From Ensifer oleiphilus (GTDB lineage Bacteria; Pseudomonadota; Alphaproteobacteria; Rhizobiales; Rhizobiaceae): DNA of 64,000 bases. Every line of letters starts with the position of its first letter. Positions within the stretch are counted from its first letter, which is position 1. Location: positions 124,001-188,000 of the forward strand of contig NZ_JABWDU010000007.1 in NCBI RefSeq assembly GCF_013371465.1, read 5' to 3'. Of this stretch, positions 17,760-26,493 are shown in pieces. The position numbers were made by a program, and so were the translations under genes. Under the pieces are notes generated by a model. The model saw nothing but the letters and a program-made list of their open reading frames with translations, ran no database searches and was not told the DNA's origin.

Positions 17760-18843
17760 CGCGCCGTTCCCCGTTGCCTGAGACGATGGCATCCAGAACG
17801 CGGTGCAGGTCCACAGCGTCTTCGAATGAAGGAGACAGCCTAGTGTGATTTCTCATGTCGGACGCGATGCGGGAATAGGCCAGACCGACGCTTTGACTGA
17901 AACCGTCCTCGAAGCCGCGGGTCTCGTAGAGTGGAGGCACGGGCAATTCCTGCATCGGCTCGCCCCCCCGCGCGCCCTTTACAGTGAAGCCGCCCAGCCC
18001 GACGTAACCGACGGGGCTCGTCAGGATGAGATCGCCCTTAGTCCCGTTGATCTCGATGTGAAAGTTCGTGGCGCGCGAGAGACCGCCGCGGAAGTGGGCG
18101 CTAAGGGCTGCGCCGTTCGTGAGCAAGCCAGCGACAATGATTTGATCTGGCGCTGTCAAAGGAACCTCTTTCCCTGTCTCCGCTATACGGGTCATCGCAC
18201 GGCTGTTCGACAGCGCGCCACTGACGGACTTCAGTCTCGAACCGATGGCGTAGAGGGTCGCGTCAAGTGAGTGGGCGAACGGCACATGGAACATTGAAGC
18301 TCCGTTTGCCATATCCAGTGTGTACAGGTAGCTTTCGTTGATCTCCTCGCCCCAGATGATACCAGACCCGATGACGGAAACAGACAGGATATCGCCAACA
18401 TAGCCGTCCTTGATCAGATCCTTCATGAAGTTGATGGCCGGGGCGGAGCGCGTTTGAAGGCCGATCGCCGTAAATGCATTCCTGCTCTTGGCCAGCGCTA
18501 GCATTTTTTCGGCGTCGCGCAGGTTCATCCCCAAAGGCCACTCCGAGAAAACGGCTTTACCTGCTTCCAGAGCCATCGTCACGAGTTCAAGGTGATGTGG
18601 AACCTTGACCGTCACGACGACCAGGTCAACGTTCGGATCCGTCACAAGCTCATGCGTCGTTCCATAGCTGCGATCCGCGCCAAACTTCTCGGCGGACGCG
18701 CGAGCTATTTCCGGTCTGTTGTGGCTTACGGCCGCGATCTGGAACTCAGGCAATGCTTTCAGCGCAGGGATATGTGCAGTGGTGGCCCAGCCCTTGTCCG
18801 GATGAACGCCGATGATGCCGACTTTAATAGGATTGGAGGTCAT
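17752..18843 (-). CDS. Gfo/Idh/MocA-family oxidoreductase
   Basis: This 363-residue protein opens with a Rossmann fold (KVGIIGVHPDKGWATTAHIP) and has the family EWPLGMNLRDAEKML block, where the usual EKP is replaced by EWP, as in a yeast Gal80-like subgroup. The C-terminal part (GALSAHFRGGLSRATNFHIE, GTKGDLILTSP) is the substrate domain. The ATG overlaps the NTF2-like stop in an ATGA with GGAG upstream. The loss of the family lysine at that position raises the question whether it is catalytic or a sensor; a sugar or inositol derivative is the usual ligand of the family. Confidence 0.85.
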   Translation of the reverse strand: MTSNPIKVGIIGVHPDKGWATTAHIPALKALPEFQIAAVSHNRPEIARASAEKFGADRSYGTTHELVTDPNVDLVVVTVKVPHHLELVTMALEAGKAVFSEWPLGMNLRDAEKMLALAKSRNAFTAIGLQTRSAPAINFMKDLIKDGYVGDILSVSVIGSGIIWGEEINESYLYTLDMANGASMFHVPFAHSLDATLYAIGSRLKSVSGALSNSRAMTRIAETGKEVPLTAPDQIIVAGLLTNGAALSAHFRGGLSRATNFHIEINGTKGDLILTSPVGYVGLGGFTVKGARGGEPMQELPVPPLYETRGFEDGFSQSVGLAYSRIASDMRNHTRLSPSFEDAVDLHRVLDAIVSGNGERRDV

Positions 18844-19292
18844 GCCGCATTCTCCTTCGGCTTGATTTCTAGGATTGTGCGGCGAAGCTCCAGGTGCCCT
18901 AGGCGCCACTGTCCGTCTTCGCGCAGCCATGTTTCATGATAGTGGCCGTACCCGTGCATCGAGGCGGGCCGGCTGTCATTGACATCGGGAAAAATCAGGT
19001 AGTCTTCCATGGACCAGATGGCATGGACTTCGGTCTCCGAGATGACATCGATCTCGTCATTGTGGACCTGATGGATTGTCCGTGCCCCAGCAAGGTAGCC
19101 CTTGGTGACGGCCAGGAATTCGTCGAGGGAGTCAAACTCGGCGACCACAACACCGTCCTCGCCGATAAAGCGGAGCGACGGATCGCGTGCGAACATCGCA
19201 GCGAATTCCGACCAGTTCTGGGTATCCACGTATCGGCAGTAGCGAGCTTTCAACGTGCGTATTGTTTCGACCACGGCGTGATGGTTTTGCAA
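18840..19292 (-). CDS. NTF2-like (SnoaL-type) protein with TTG start
   Basis: This protein of about 150 residues has the SnoaL/NTF2-like layout: a helical start (VVETIRTLKARYCRYVDTQN), WSEFAAMFARDPSLRF, then the strand HQVHNDEIDVISETEVHAIWSM split by a turn, and GYGHYHETWLREDGQWRLGH. Such folds act as small dehydratases, isomerases or ring-opening subunits. I choose the TTG at 19292 because AAGGAGA lies six bases upstream and no ATG fits; the 183-codon frame to the next ATG has an unlikely N-terminus. It is the first gene of the four-gene operon. Confidence 0.75.
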   Translation of the reverse strand: MQNHHAVVETIRTLKARYCRYVDTQNWSEFAAMFARDPSLRFIGEDGVVVAEFDSLDEFLAVTKGYLAGARTIHQVHNDEIDVISETEVHAIWSMEDYLIFPDVNDSRPASMHGYGHYHETWLREDGQWRLGHLELRRTILEIKPKENAA

Positions 19293-19395
19293 TTGGAATC
19301 TCCTTTTCGAGCCTCCATATAGCGATGACACGCAAGAGCCTTCAGTCTCGATCGTCCCAAGTTTTGGCTTGATCGTCCATAATGGGAACATTTAG

Positions 19396-20361
19396 TTGGA
19401 TCCTTTGACCGACATCTTCTCTTCGATGCGAATTAGGAAAGCGAAGTTCACGACGCTGGACGCGACCGCGCCATGGGGCGTGGTGTCGATCGGCGATCCG
19501 GCAATCAAATTTGTCCTCGTGGTCCGCGGATCAGGAGTCCTCACCACAAGGGAAAATCCCCATACGGTGTCGTTGCGCGCAGGTGACGTCTTCATCATGT
19601 TCGGGAACGAGCCTTACCAGGTTTACGATCACGCGGACTCGCGCACGACGGACTGTCTTGATGTCGAGACCCTTCGTGTGGGCAACAGGATTCAGTTTGG
19701 TGGAGGCGGGGCGACGACCACGTTCATAAGCGGCTTCTTCGAGATTGACAGACTTGACACCCGGCCCTTGCTCAATGTGCTGCCTAAATTGCTTCACCTC
19801 AAATCGGAGCAGAGCCGGAGCCGGCAATTCCAGTCCGTGCTTGAGTTGCTCGCGGCTGAAGCAGATGCTCCGGGGCTCGGTTCGGATGCCGTGGTGCGTC
19901 GCCTGTTCGAATTGCTTTTCGTGCATGCGATCCGTGCTTTCGCGCAGCAAGGATTAGCGCCAAAGACGGGATGGCTGGCGGCAGTCTCCGACAGGAATCT
20001 GGTCTTGGCGGTCGATGCCATGCACTCAGAGCTCCAAATGCCGTGGACGGTGGATCAACTTGCAAAGAAGGCTGGTATGTCGCGCTCAGCGTTTGCCGCC
20101 CGCTTCAAGGATGTCGTCGGACAAGCTCCGCTGGAATATCTGACAGAATGGCGGATCTACCAGGCAGCCAGACTGATTGAAAGCAATGCAGGCAAGCTCT
20201 CCATGATATCGCGAAGCGTGGGGTATCGGTCGGAGGCAGCTTTCACCAAGGCCTTCAGGAGGGTAATGGGAAGCGCGCCCAGCCAATACAGAAAGAACCT
20301 TTCAGAGGCAAAGGAAGGCCAGGCGACCCCGATCATCGCGGAAATGCAAGAAGCCGCGTAA
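19396..20361 (+). CDS. AraC-family regulator with N-terminal cupin domain
   Basis: This protein is 321 residues long with a TTG start (MDPLTDIFSSMRIRKAKF), an N-terminal AraC cupin-like sensing domain (LRAGDVFIMFGNEPYQVYDH) and a C-terminal double helix-turn-helix (WTVDQLAKKAGMSRSAFAAR, then ISRSVGYRSEAAFTKAFRRV). The MDPLTDIF opening is characteristic of this subgroup and supports the TTG; an internal ATG at 19426 is the alternative. It diverges from the NTF2/Gfo/MDR operon with about 100 bp between start codons and is its likely regulator. Confidence 0.87.
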   Translation: MDPLTDIFSSMRIRKAKFTTLDATAPWGVVSIGDPAIKFVLVVRGSGVLTTRENPHTVSLRAGDVFIMFGNEPYQVYDHADSRTTDCLDVETLRVGNRIQFGGGGATTTFISGFFEIDRLDTRPLLNVLPKLLHLKSEQSRSRQFQSVLELLAAEADAPGLGSDAVVRRLFELLFVHAIRAFAQQGLAPKTGWLAAVSDRNLVLAVDAMHSELQMPWTVDQLAKKAGMSRSAFAARFKDVVGQAPLEYLTEWRIYQAARLIESNAGKLSMISRSVGYRSEAAFTKAFRRVMGSAPSQYRKNLSEAKEGQATPIIAEMQEAA

Positions 20362-20713
20362 TCGCCTGGAGAAGCACCTTGCTGTTCAGTGGTTTTCGCA
20401 TGAAGACCCTGCGCTCATCTGCTCCTGCGAAACCACGATCCTCGATGTCGCTGCGACCTGTCATCAGTATCATCGGCATTTCCGGTTCCCGGCCTCTGAC
20501 CGCCTGTTCCAACTCGAATCCGTCCGTCGAGCCCATGCTGATGTCAGTGATAACACAGTCATACGCGGAGAGGTCTCCACTGGAGAGAAACGCCTTCGGC
20601 GACCTATAAGTACGGGCCAGGTAACCTACGGACTCGAGAAGCTCACGCAGCCCGTCAAGAACACGCTTGTCATCATCTACAATTGCAAGGGTATGACCCG
20701 CCCGCGCGACCAT
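20333..20713 (-). CDS. Single-domain response regulator (receiver only)
   Basis: This 126-residue protein is a CheY-like receiver without an output domain. It shows the acidic pair in LAIVDDDKRVLDGL, the phosphoacceptor aspartate in DCVITDISMGSTDG, the threonine in ILMTGRSD and the lysine in VFMRKPLNS. It is the last gene of a kinase/FixJ/receiver operon, three bases after the FixJ-like stop. It may act as a phosphate sink or relay. Its 3' end overlaps the convergent AraC gene by 29 bp. Confidence 0.87.
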   Translation of the reverse strand: MVARAGHTLAIVDDDKRVLDGLRELLESVGYLARTYRSPKAFLSSGDLSAYDCVITDISMGSTDGFELEQAVRGREPEMPMILMTGRSDIEDRGFAGADERRVFMRKPLNSKVLLQAITRLLAFPR

Positions 20714-20716
20714 TCG

Positions 20717-21352
20717 TCAGTTTCCATGTCGGGAGTGGGTGATCGGTATGCTTAGTTTAGAGGCGATCCGCACTAGGTCGGGAAGAGAGTCAGCATGCAT
20801 CTTGCGCATCATGTTGCCTCGATGGATCTGGAAGGTGATCTCGCTTATTCCAAGCTCCGCTGCACCTTGTTTGTTCATTAGCCCACTTACAACGAGTGGA
20901 AGGACATCGCGTTCCCTGGCGGAAAGGCATTCCAGTCTGGATTGTAACTCACTAAGGGCAGCTCGATCGAATCTCGCCTCGCGGTCCCGCGCGAGTGCCA
21001 ATTCGATCGCAGCGCGCAGCTCGCTTTCCCTGAACGGCTTCGGAAGGAAATCAACTGCGCCCAGCTTCATCGCGCGGACAGTCATTGGTATGTCGCCGTG
21101 CCCTGTTATGAAAATGATAGGGGGATGCGGGTCATCCGCCAGCCGAGCCTGGAGTTCGAAACCGTCGATATCAGGCAGTCTTATGTCGAGTACGAGACAC
21201 GAAGGACTCTGGGGCCTTGGTGCATCCAGATATTCCTGCGCGGTTGCGAACGTCGCAACTTGGATCTGCCACGATTCCAGGAGCTCGGAAAGCCCGTCTC
21301 GGACGCGCTTGTCGTCGTCTACTACGTAGACCGCGTTCTCCTCGCTGTGCAT
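20717..21352 (-). CDS. FixJ/NarL-type response regulator
   Basis: This 211-residue regulator starts MHSEENAVYVVDDDKRVRDG. The receiver aspartate is in CLVLDIRLPDIDGFELQ, the threonine in IFITGHGD and the lysine in FLPKPFRES; a C-terminal LuxR-type helix-turn-helix follows (LSARERDVLPLVVSGLMNKQ and ISEITFQIHRGNMMRKMHA). The GHGDIPM and LPKPF motifs are those of FixJ. The longer open frame in this region overlaps the kinase gene and is discarded. It should be phosphorylated by the kinase encoded 4 bp upstream. Target genes are unknown. Confidence 0.9.
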   Translation of the reverse strand: MHSEENAVYVVDDDKRVRDGLSELLESWQIQVATFATAQEYLDAPRPQSPSCLVLDIRLPDIDGFELQARLADDPHPPIIFITGHGDIPMTVRAMKLGAVDFLPKPFRESELRAAIELALARDREARFDRAALSELQSRLECLSARERDVLPLVVSGLMNKQGAAELGISEITFQIHRGNMMRKMHADSLPDLVRIASKLSIPITHSRHGN

Positions 21353-21356
21353 CGGG

Positions 21357-23525
21357 TTATCCTCCGGACAAAGGAAGTGCAAAGCTGAATACAGTGCCGC
21401 TGGGCTCTGCGGGCGAAGCCCACAGTTTTCCGGCGTGTGCGCCGACGATGCTTCGGCAGATCGACAACCCGATCCCCATGCCGTTATGCTTCGTGGTGTA
21501 GAATGGCTCGAATATCTTCTCGTTGTCATGTAGTCCGACACCGCTGTCGCGCACATCCACGAGGATTTTCCCGTCATCGAACCGCGACCTGATTTCCAGC
21601 AGTCGAATTGCTCCATTCAAGGTCGCCATTGCGTCCATCGCGTTTTGAATGAGGTTTACAAGTACTTGGAGGATGAGAGCCCTGTCGAAGTTTGCGATCG
21701 GCAGGTCCGGCTCCAGGTGAGTTCGCAGGTCGCACTTCGAACCCGAAATCCTTTCGCGCAGCAATGTGCAGGCTTCCTCGATGACATCATTGATGTTCCC
21801 CGGGCTTTTCGCTCCGCCCGATTGCCTGAAGAGAGCCTTTATCCGGCTGATCACTTCGGCCGCGTCGTTCGCGGCATCTGCAGCCTTCCTGGCACTGGTC
21901 TTCGCCCGTTCGATGTTTGGAGGCATCGCCCCTAGCCAGCTTTCGGTTGCACTGCTGTTGGTGACGACAGCCACCAAAGGTTGGTTTAGCTCGTGGGCAA
22001 TCGAGGCAGACAATTCAGATAGACTGGCGGCACGTGTCGCGAGTTCGAGTTGATGCTGGGCCCTCTGAAGCTGCGTCTGCGCCTGCCTTTCCTCCTCGAC
22101 GTCGACAATGACACCGTACCACTGAAAGAGCCGGCTTTGGCAGTCGCGCAGGACACGAGCCCTGCAGTCGACAAGATGATAACAGCCGTCTGCCAAACGA
22201 TGGCGGTATTTCAGTGCAATGGGCTGGCCCGACTTGAAGGATTGCTCAAAGCGATGCCGCAACAAAGGCGCGTCCGCAGGGTGGACGAGGCTGCCTATCA
22301 TCGGCGCGAAACCCGAGCCGTTTGCCCCACGAAGCTCCTCGAGCGTGACGCCGGAATATTCCATCAAGGGCTTGTTGAAATAGGTAGGCTGCCCATCGGG
22401 GCTGGCGCACCACACAAAGGCGGGAAGGGTGTCGAGCATCATTGTAAGCCGTTCTGCGTTCGCCCGGAGTTCCTCCTGCGTCCGATGAAGCTCCTCTATA
22501 TCGACGTTGGTCCCATACCACTCGATGATGTCACCGTCCTCGCTGAGCAGCGGAGAGGCGTCGATCCTGTTCCAACGGTAGGTACCGTCGTTATATCGCA
22601 ATCGGCAGACCAGTGAGAGCGATGACTTTCGTTCGACGCAGGCCGCCCACGCCGACTGAAAACCTTCAATATCGTCCGGATGAACGACACCGAAATTGTT
22701 CGATCTTATCTCTTCGAATGTCGCTCCGAGGTATTCTAGGGTCTTGGGGTTCTGGTAGATCGGCACGCCCGCCGGGGAGGCACACCATATCATCACCGGC
22801 ATCGTATCGATCAGTGTTTGAAGCTGCCTTTCGCTTTCCTCCAGCCGTTGCTCAGCGCGCTTCCTCTCATCGATGTCGATTGTTGTTCCGAACCAGCCGA
22901 GAATGTTGCCCTGCTCATCAAAATGGGGGCGGCCGTATGCGTGAAACCAGCGATACTCGCCATTTGACCGCCTTATGCGATGAATTGACTCGAAGGAGGA
23001 TCCAGCCCGCATGCTCGTGAGCCAAGCCGCCGTTACGCGTTCGGCCTCGTCCGGGTGAACGGCCTCCAGCCCCGTTCGCCCTGTGGCGTTGAACTCGTCG
23101 GTCCGCTTGCCGACGTACTCGACCACGCTCGGGTTCACGTAAACGAAGTTTCCCTTGGCATCGGTAGCCCAACCTAGCCCCGGCATGCTTTCAACGATCA
23201 GTTTAGCGTCGTTGAGGTGTTGGTCGGCATCAGCACGCGCTCGCCATACGTTTACAAGCCAGAATGCGCCCAGTGCGCACAATAGAAATGCCGCCGATCG
23301 GGTTATGGAGGCGAACCCATCGGACGACAGGAATACGACCAGAGCACCGATGACAATCACGACCAACGCAATTGCCGCAGCGACCTGTCTGCGTTTGAAA
23401 AGCATGGGTGCCGCAAGGGCCAGGAAGAACGCACCGTACGGCTCCTGCTCCACTATCCCCAGAGCAGTTCCGGCGCATCCCATAGCAAGCGCAGGTGCGT
23501 ATTTCCATATTTGATGCACCCTCAC
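21357..23525 (-). CDS. Membrane-anchored multi-PAS sensor histidine kinase
   Basis: This 722-residue kinase has about four hydrophobic segments in the first ~90 residues, then three PAS/PAC units (IVESMPGLGWATDAKGNFVY..., IDTMPVMIWCASPAGVPIYQ..., LDTLPAFVWCASPDGQPTYF...). A HisKA domain (ELSASIAHELNQPLVAVV, phospho-His near residue 500) and an HATPase domain (N-box LVNLIQNAMDAMA, DSGVGL, MGIGLSICRSIV) follow. It starts at GTG, with GGGAG six bases upstream. The PAS domains 2 and 3 share the WCASP.G.P.Y pattern, so they look like an internal duplication. It resembles FixL-like soluble-redox or ligand sensors, but no haem ligand can be assigned. Partners are the two regulators downstream. Confidence 0.9.
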   Translation of the reverse strand: MRVHQIWKYAPALAMGCAGTALGIVEQEPYGAFFLALAAPMLFKRRQVAAAIALVVIVIGALVVFLSSDGFASITRSAAFLLCALGAFWLVNVWRARADADQHLNDAKLIVESMPGLGWATDAKGNFVYVNPSVVEYVGKRTDEFNATGRTGLEAVHPDEAERVTAAWLTSMRAGSSFESIHRIRRSNGEYRWFHAYGRPHFDEQGNILGWFGTTIDIDERKRAEQRLEESERQLQTLIDTMPVMIWCASPAGVPIYQNPKTLEYLGATFEEIRSNNFGVVHPDDIEGFQSAWAACVERKSSLSLVCRLRYNDGTYRWNRIDASPLLSEDGDIIEWYGTNVDIEELHRTQEELRANAERLTMMLDTLPAFVWCASPDGQPTYFNKPLMEYSGVTLEELRGANGSGFAPMIGSLVHPADAPLLRHRFEQSFKSGQPIALKYRHRLADGCYHLVDCRARVLRDCQSRLFQWYGVIVDVEEERQAQTQLQRAQHQLELATRAASLSELSASIAHELNQPLVAVVTNSSATESWLGAMPPNIERAKTSARKAADAANDAAEVISRIKALFRQSGGAKSPGNINDVIEEACTLLRERISGSKCDLRTHLEPDLPIANFDRALILQVLVNLIQNAMDAMATLNGAIRLLEIRSRFDDGKILVDVRDSGVGLHDNEKIFEPFYTTKHNGMGIGLSICRSIVGAHAGKLWASPAEPSGTVFSFALPLSGG

Positions 23526-23747
23526 GACATTCTCCCAGGCTGCACCATTGGAGTTCGGCGGAACTATACTTCGATCAATGAGATCAGGCTAGTTGCGCTT
23601 CCACGACTAACGGAAACATATGATTGGCCGAGTAGGGCCTCCTGTCTAACATTGAAGGCACCGAAAGCGATCAACGCACGGGATTGAAATCCCGTCGAAG
23701 TCGCTGTTCCAGCCGTCGTCCAAGCGGCCCACCGAAGGATGTAGGTC

Positions 23748-24731
23748 ATGGCAGAACGAAAATCAGGCCTTCCTCCAATCTCACGTCGCGCCGTGTTGGG
23801 TAGCGCCGCGGGAGCCGTCGGATGCTCCCTCCTAGGGTTCCCAACAATTGCTCCGGTATCGACCGCGAGTGGACAGACACAGCAACGATCAGCCGAGGAA
23901 AAGACAATGGGCACGATTACGACCAAGGATGGAACGCAGCTTTTCTACAAGGACTGGGGAAAGGGTCAGCCTATCGTCTTCCATCACGGCTGGCCGCTCA
24001 GCGCCGATGACTGGGACAATCAGATGCTCTTCTTCCTCAGCAAGGGCTACCGGGTAATCGCTCACGACAGACGCGGCCATGGCCGATCGACGCAGACCGC
24101 GACCGGCAACGATATGGATACCTACGCATCCGACGTCGCCGAGCTTGCGAAGGCGCTCGACCTGCGTGACGCAATCCATGTGGGGCATTCAACGGGAGGC
24201 GGCGAAGTCACCCGATATGTCGCGCAACATGGGAAAGGCCGAGTGGCCAAGGCAGTCATAATCTCGGCCATCCCACCCGTAATGTTGAAATCCGACAGCA
24301 ATCCCGGAGGTCTGCCCATTGCTGTGTTCGATGACCTCCGCGCACAGCTAGCTGCGAACCGCGCCCAATTCTATCTCGATGTCCCAACCGGTCCGTTTTA
24401 CGGGTTCAATCGCAAGGACGCCAAGGTCTCGCCCGGACTCATTCAGAACTGGTGGAGGCAGGGAATGATCGGGGGAGCGATAGCGCATTACGAATGCATC
24501 AAGGTCTTCTCCGAGACCGACTTTACGGAAGACCTGAAGAAGATTGACGTTCCTGTTCTGGTGATGCATGGGGACGATGACCAAATTGTTCCGATTGCCG
24601 ACGCCGCCCTCCTGTCGATCAAGCTGCTCAAGCATGGCACGCTCAAGGTCTACAAGGGGCTACCACACGGCATGTGCAGCACGCACCCCGAGATCATCAA
24701 CCCCGATCTTCTGGCTTTCTTCCAGGCATGA
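23748..24731 (+). CDS. Tat-exported alpha/beta hydrolase, non-haem chloroperoxidase-like
   Basis: This 327-residue protein has a twin-arginine signal ([20 protein letters not shown]) followed by a complete chloroperoxidase/esterase-type hydrolase: [15 protein letters not shown], the nucleophile elbow [10 protein letters not shown], the acid region [11 protein letters not shown] and the C-terminal histidine in GLPHGM. An internal ATG in [20 protein letters not shown] marks where unexported relatives begin, so the Tat leader is an added module. The cytosolic homologue at 50394 in this window lacks it. It is the first gene of a unit with the MBL hydrolase and the AhpD-like gene. Confidence 0.87.
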   Translation: MAERKSGLPPISRRAVLGSAAGAVGCSLLGFPTIAPVSTASGQTQQRSAEEKTMGTITTKDGTQLFYKDWGKGQPIVFHHGWPLSADDWDNQMLFFLSKGYRVIAHDRRGHGRSTQTATGNDMDTYASDVAELAKALDLRDAIHVGHSTGGGEVTRYVAQHGKGRVAKAVIISAIPPVMLKSDSNPGGLPIAVFDDLRAQLAANRAQFYLDVPTGPFYGFNRKDAKVSPGLIQNWWRQGMIGGAIAHYECIKVFSETDFTEDLKKIDVPVLVMHGDDDQIVPIADAALLSIKLLKHGTLKVYKGLPHGMCSTHPEIINPDLLAFFQA

Positions 24732-24813
24732 TCGCCTGGCGGCAACGCGGCTTTAGGTGACCTGAACTCCCAAGCTCCCTGGAGCCGCTCCGCCATTCCT
24801 GAAAGGAGTTGGC

Positions 24814-25788
24814 ATGACCCAAGAACTCACGCTCTCCCGCCGCGGCTTTTGCCTATGCTGCATGGCCGCCTCAACTTTCGCTGCCACAGGAGGCTGGCTC
24901 AGTCCGCGCCAGGTCTTCGCGAAGACCCAGGGTATCGTCGACATGATTCGGGACGCGGCGGCAAAAACGCCCATCAACGTTCACAAGACGCGGGCGGGTG
25001 TCTCGATCCTGGAGGGGTCCGGTGGCAACATTGCCGTTCTCACAGGCGCAGACGGAAAAGTCCTCATCGACGGAGGCATCACCGCATCTCGGCCTCGGTT
25101 GCTGGAGGCGTTGGCCGGGCTCGGCAAGGAGCCGATCCGGCATCTCATCAATACCCACTGGCATTTCGATCATACCGACGGAAATGAGTGGCTGAACGCT
25201 GAAGGGGCGGCGATCCTGGCGCACGAAAACACCAGAAAACATCTGATGGAGGTGGTAAAGGTAGAGGACTGGGATTTCGAGTTTCCTCGGCCGCCGCTGG
25301 CCGCCGTTCCTTCCGAAACCGTCGGCGATGAGATGTCTCTCAAACTCGACAAGTCGACCTTGATGCTGAAGCATCATCCAAACGCGCATACGGACGGTGA
25401 TATTTCCGTAAGCTTTGGGGAGGCGAACATTGTCCACACCGGAGACCTCTACTGGAACGGCATTTACCCGTTCATAGATTATTCGACCGGAGGAGGCATC
25501 GACGGCACGATCAAGGCGGTCGAAGACATTCTCTCCAAAGTCACCGCGGAGACAATTGTTATCCCGGGGCACGGTCACCCCCTGAGCAAGAAGTCCGAAC
25601 TCGACGATTATAGGACGATGCTCGTTGATATCCGCGGGAACGTTGCCAAGCTTAAGACGGAGGGAAAGCCGATCGACGAAGTCATCGCGGCGAAACCGAC
25701 CGCAGCGTTCGACGCCAAATGGGGGCAGTTCGTCATCAGCCCCGAGTTCTTCACCCGTCTTGTCTATCTCGGCGTCGCTGAAACGTGA
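24814..25788 (+). CDS. Tat-exported metallo-beta-lactamase-fold hydrolase
   Basis: This 324-residue protein has the leader LSRRGFCLCCMAASTFAATG (twin arginine, with two Cys that might also suit lipidation). The MBL metal motif is complete: INTHWHFDHTDGN, a later histidine in NAHTDGDISVSF, VHTGDLYWNG and VIPGHGHPLSKK. It would be a periplasmic zinc hydrolase acting on an ester, thioester or lactone. AAAGGAG precedes the ATG. It is 82 bp from the Tat hydrolase and 10 bp from the AhpD-like gene, so the three are probably one operon. Confidence 0.87.
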   Translation: MTQELTLSRRGFCLCCMAASTFAATGGWLSPRQVFAKTQGIVDMIRDAAAKTPINVHKTRAGVSILEGSGGNIAVLTGADGKVLIDGGITASRPRLLEALAGLGKEPIRHLINTHWHFDHTDGNEWLNAEGAAILAHENTRKHLMEVVKVEDWDFEFPRPPLAAVPSETVGDEMSLKLDKSTLMLKHHPNAHTDGDISVSFGEANIVHTGDLYWNGIYPFIDYSTGGGIDGTIKAVEDILSKVTAETIVIPGHGHPLSKKSELDDYRTMLVDIRGNVAKLKTEGKPIDEVIAAKPTAAFDAKWGQFVISPEFFTRLVYLGVAET

Positions 25789-25798
25789 GGGTGAACCA

Positions 25799-26143
25799 AT
25801 GTCAATGATCGACTGGAATGCCTACCATGAACAAGTGCTTGCGGGGGTAGGTGAACTGGCAACGCTTAGTCCGGATGTCATCCGCGGCTACCAGGCAATC
25901 GGCGGAGCCGCACGGAAGACAAATCTGCTCGGCGCTAAGGTCAACGAATTGATCGCCCTTGCCGCGGCGGTATCCCTTCGCTGCGACGGCTGCATCGTTG
26001 TCCACTCTGACGCAGCGCTCAAAGCCGGGGCAACACGAGAGGAAATCGCCGAGGCGCTCGGGACGGCGATTGGCGTCAACGCTGGTGCAGGACTCGTTTA
26101 CTCGACACGCGTGATGGATGCTGTCAAATCAAAGGGTTCATGA
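25799..26143 (+). CDS. Carboxymuconolactone decarboxylase/AhpD-family protein
   Basis: This 114-residue protein has the AhpD-like redox motif CDGCIVVHSDAALKAG (CxxC followed by His), and the helical GAKVNELIALAAAVSLR preceding it. Such proteins are peroxidase partners or decarboxylases; the intact CxxC...H argues for thiol redox chemistry. It starts at the ATG at 25799. It has no export signal even though its two upstream neighbours have Tat leaders, so it would act in the cytosol. Confidence 0.87.
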   Translation: MSMIDWNAYHEQVLAGVGELATLSPDVIRGYQAIGGAARKTNLLGAKVNELIALAAAVSLRCDGCIVVHSDAALKAGATREEIAEALGTAIGVNAGAGLVYSTRVMDAVKSKGS

Positions 26144-26493
26144 GCCCGGGAGGTACACAATCCACGCTCAAACACTCCTAATCTACCTTGAGGCCATCGT
26201 GAGCGACGAAAACCTGCCTCGATGTGAATTGCAGAACTCGGCTAAGCTGGCAGAACCATATCAGAGTTAAGAACAGCATCGGAACCCGATGGGATCGGGA
26301 ATACGAGAGCCTTCAATCCACGTGCCCGGATTTCCGGCCCTTTGCGAGATTCTTCGGCCGTTTGCAGCTAAAGGCGATGGGTTCCTAAGCCTGTTTGGGC
26401 GTAGTACGAATCCTGCTTGAATCGGACATCATCGCATTCTGTCTGCGGGCACAGAGCGCCTGAGCCACGTGAGCACGAGCGCTCTGAGTGTCA
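26144..26493. other. Gene-free interval with an inverted repeat
   Basis: About 350 bp separate two convergent genes. Near the 3' end of the transsulfuration-enzyme gene lies an 8-bp inverted repeat (CAGAGCGC at 26452-26459, GCGCTCTG at 26479-26486) with a 19-base loop and no T-run. It may serve as a weak bidirectional terminator. No credible protein or RNA gene is seen in the rest. Confidence 0.4.

Noticed and set aside
20717-21616. 299-codon version of the FixJ-like regulator
   Set aside because: The added 88 residues overlap the kinase gene and are not receiver sequence; the start at 21352 gives the standard protein.
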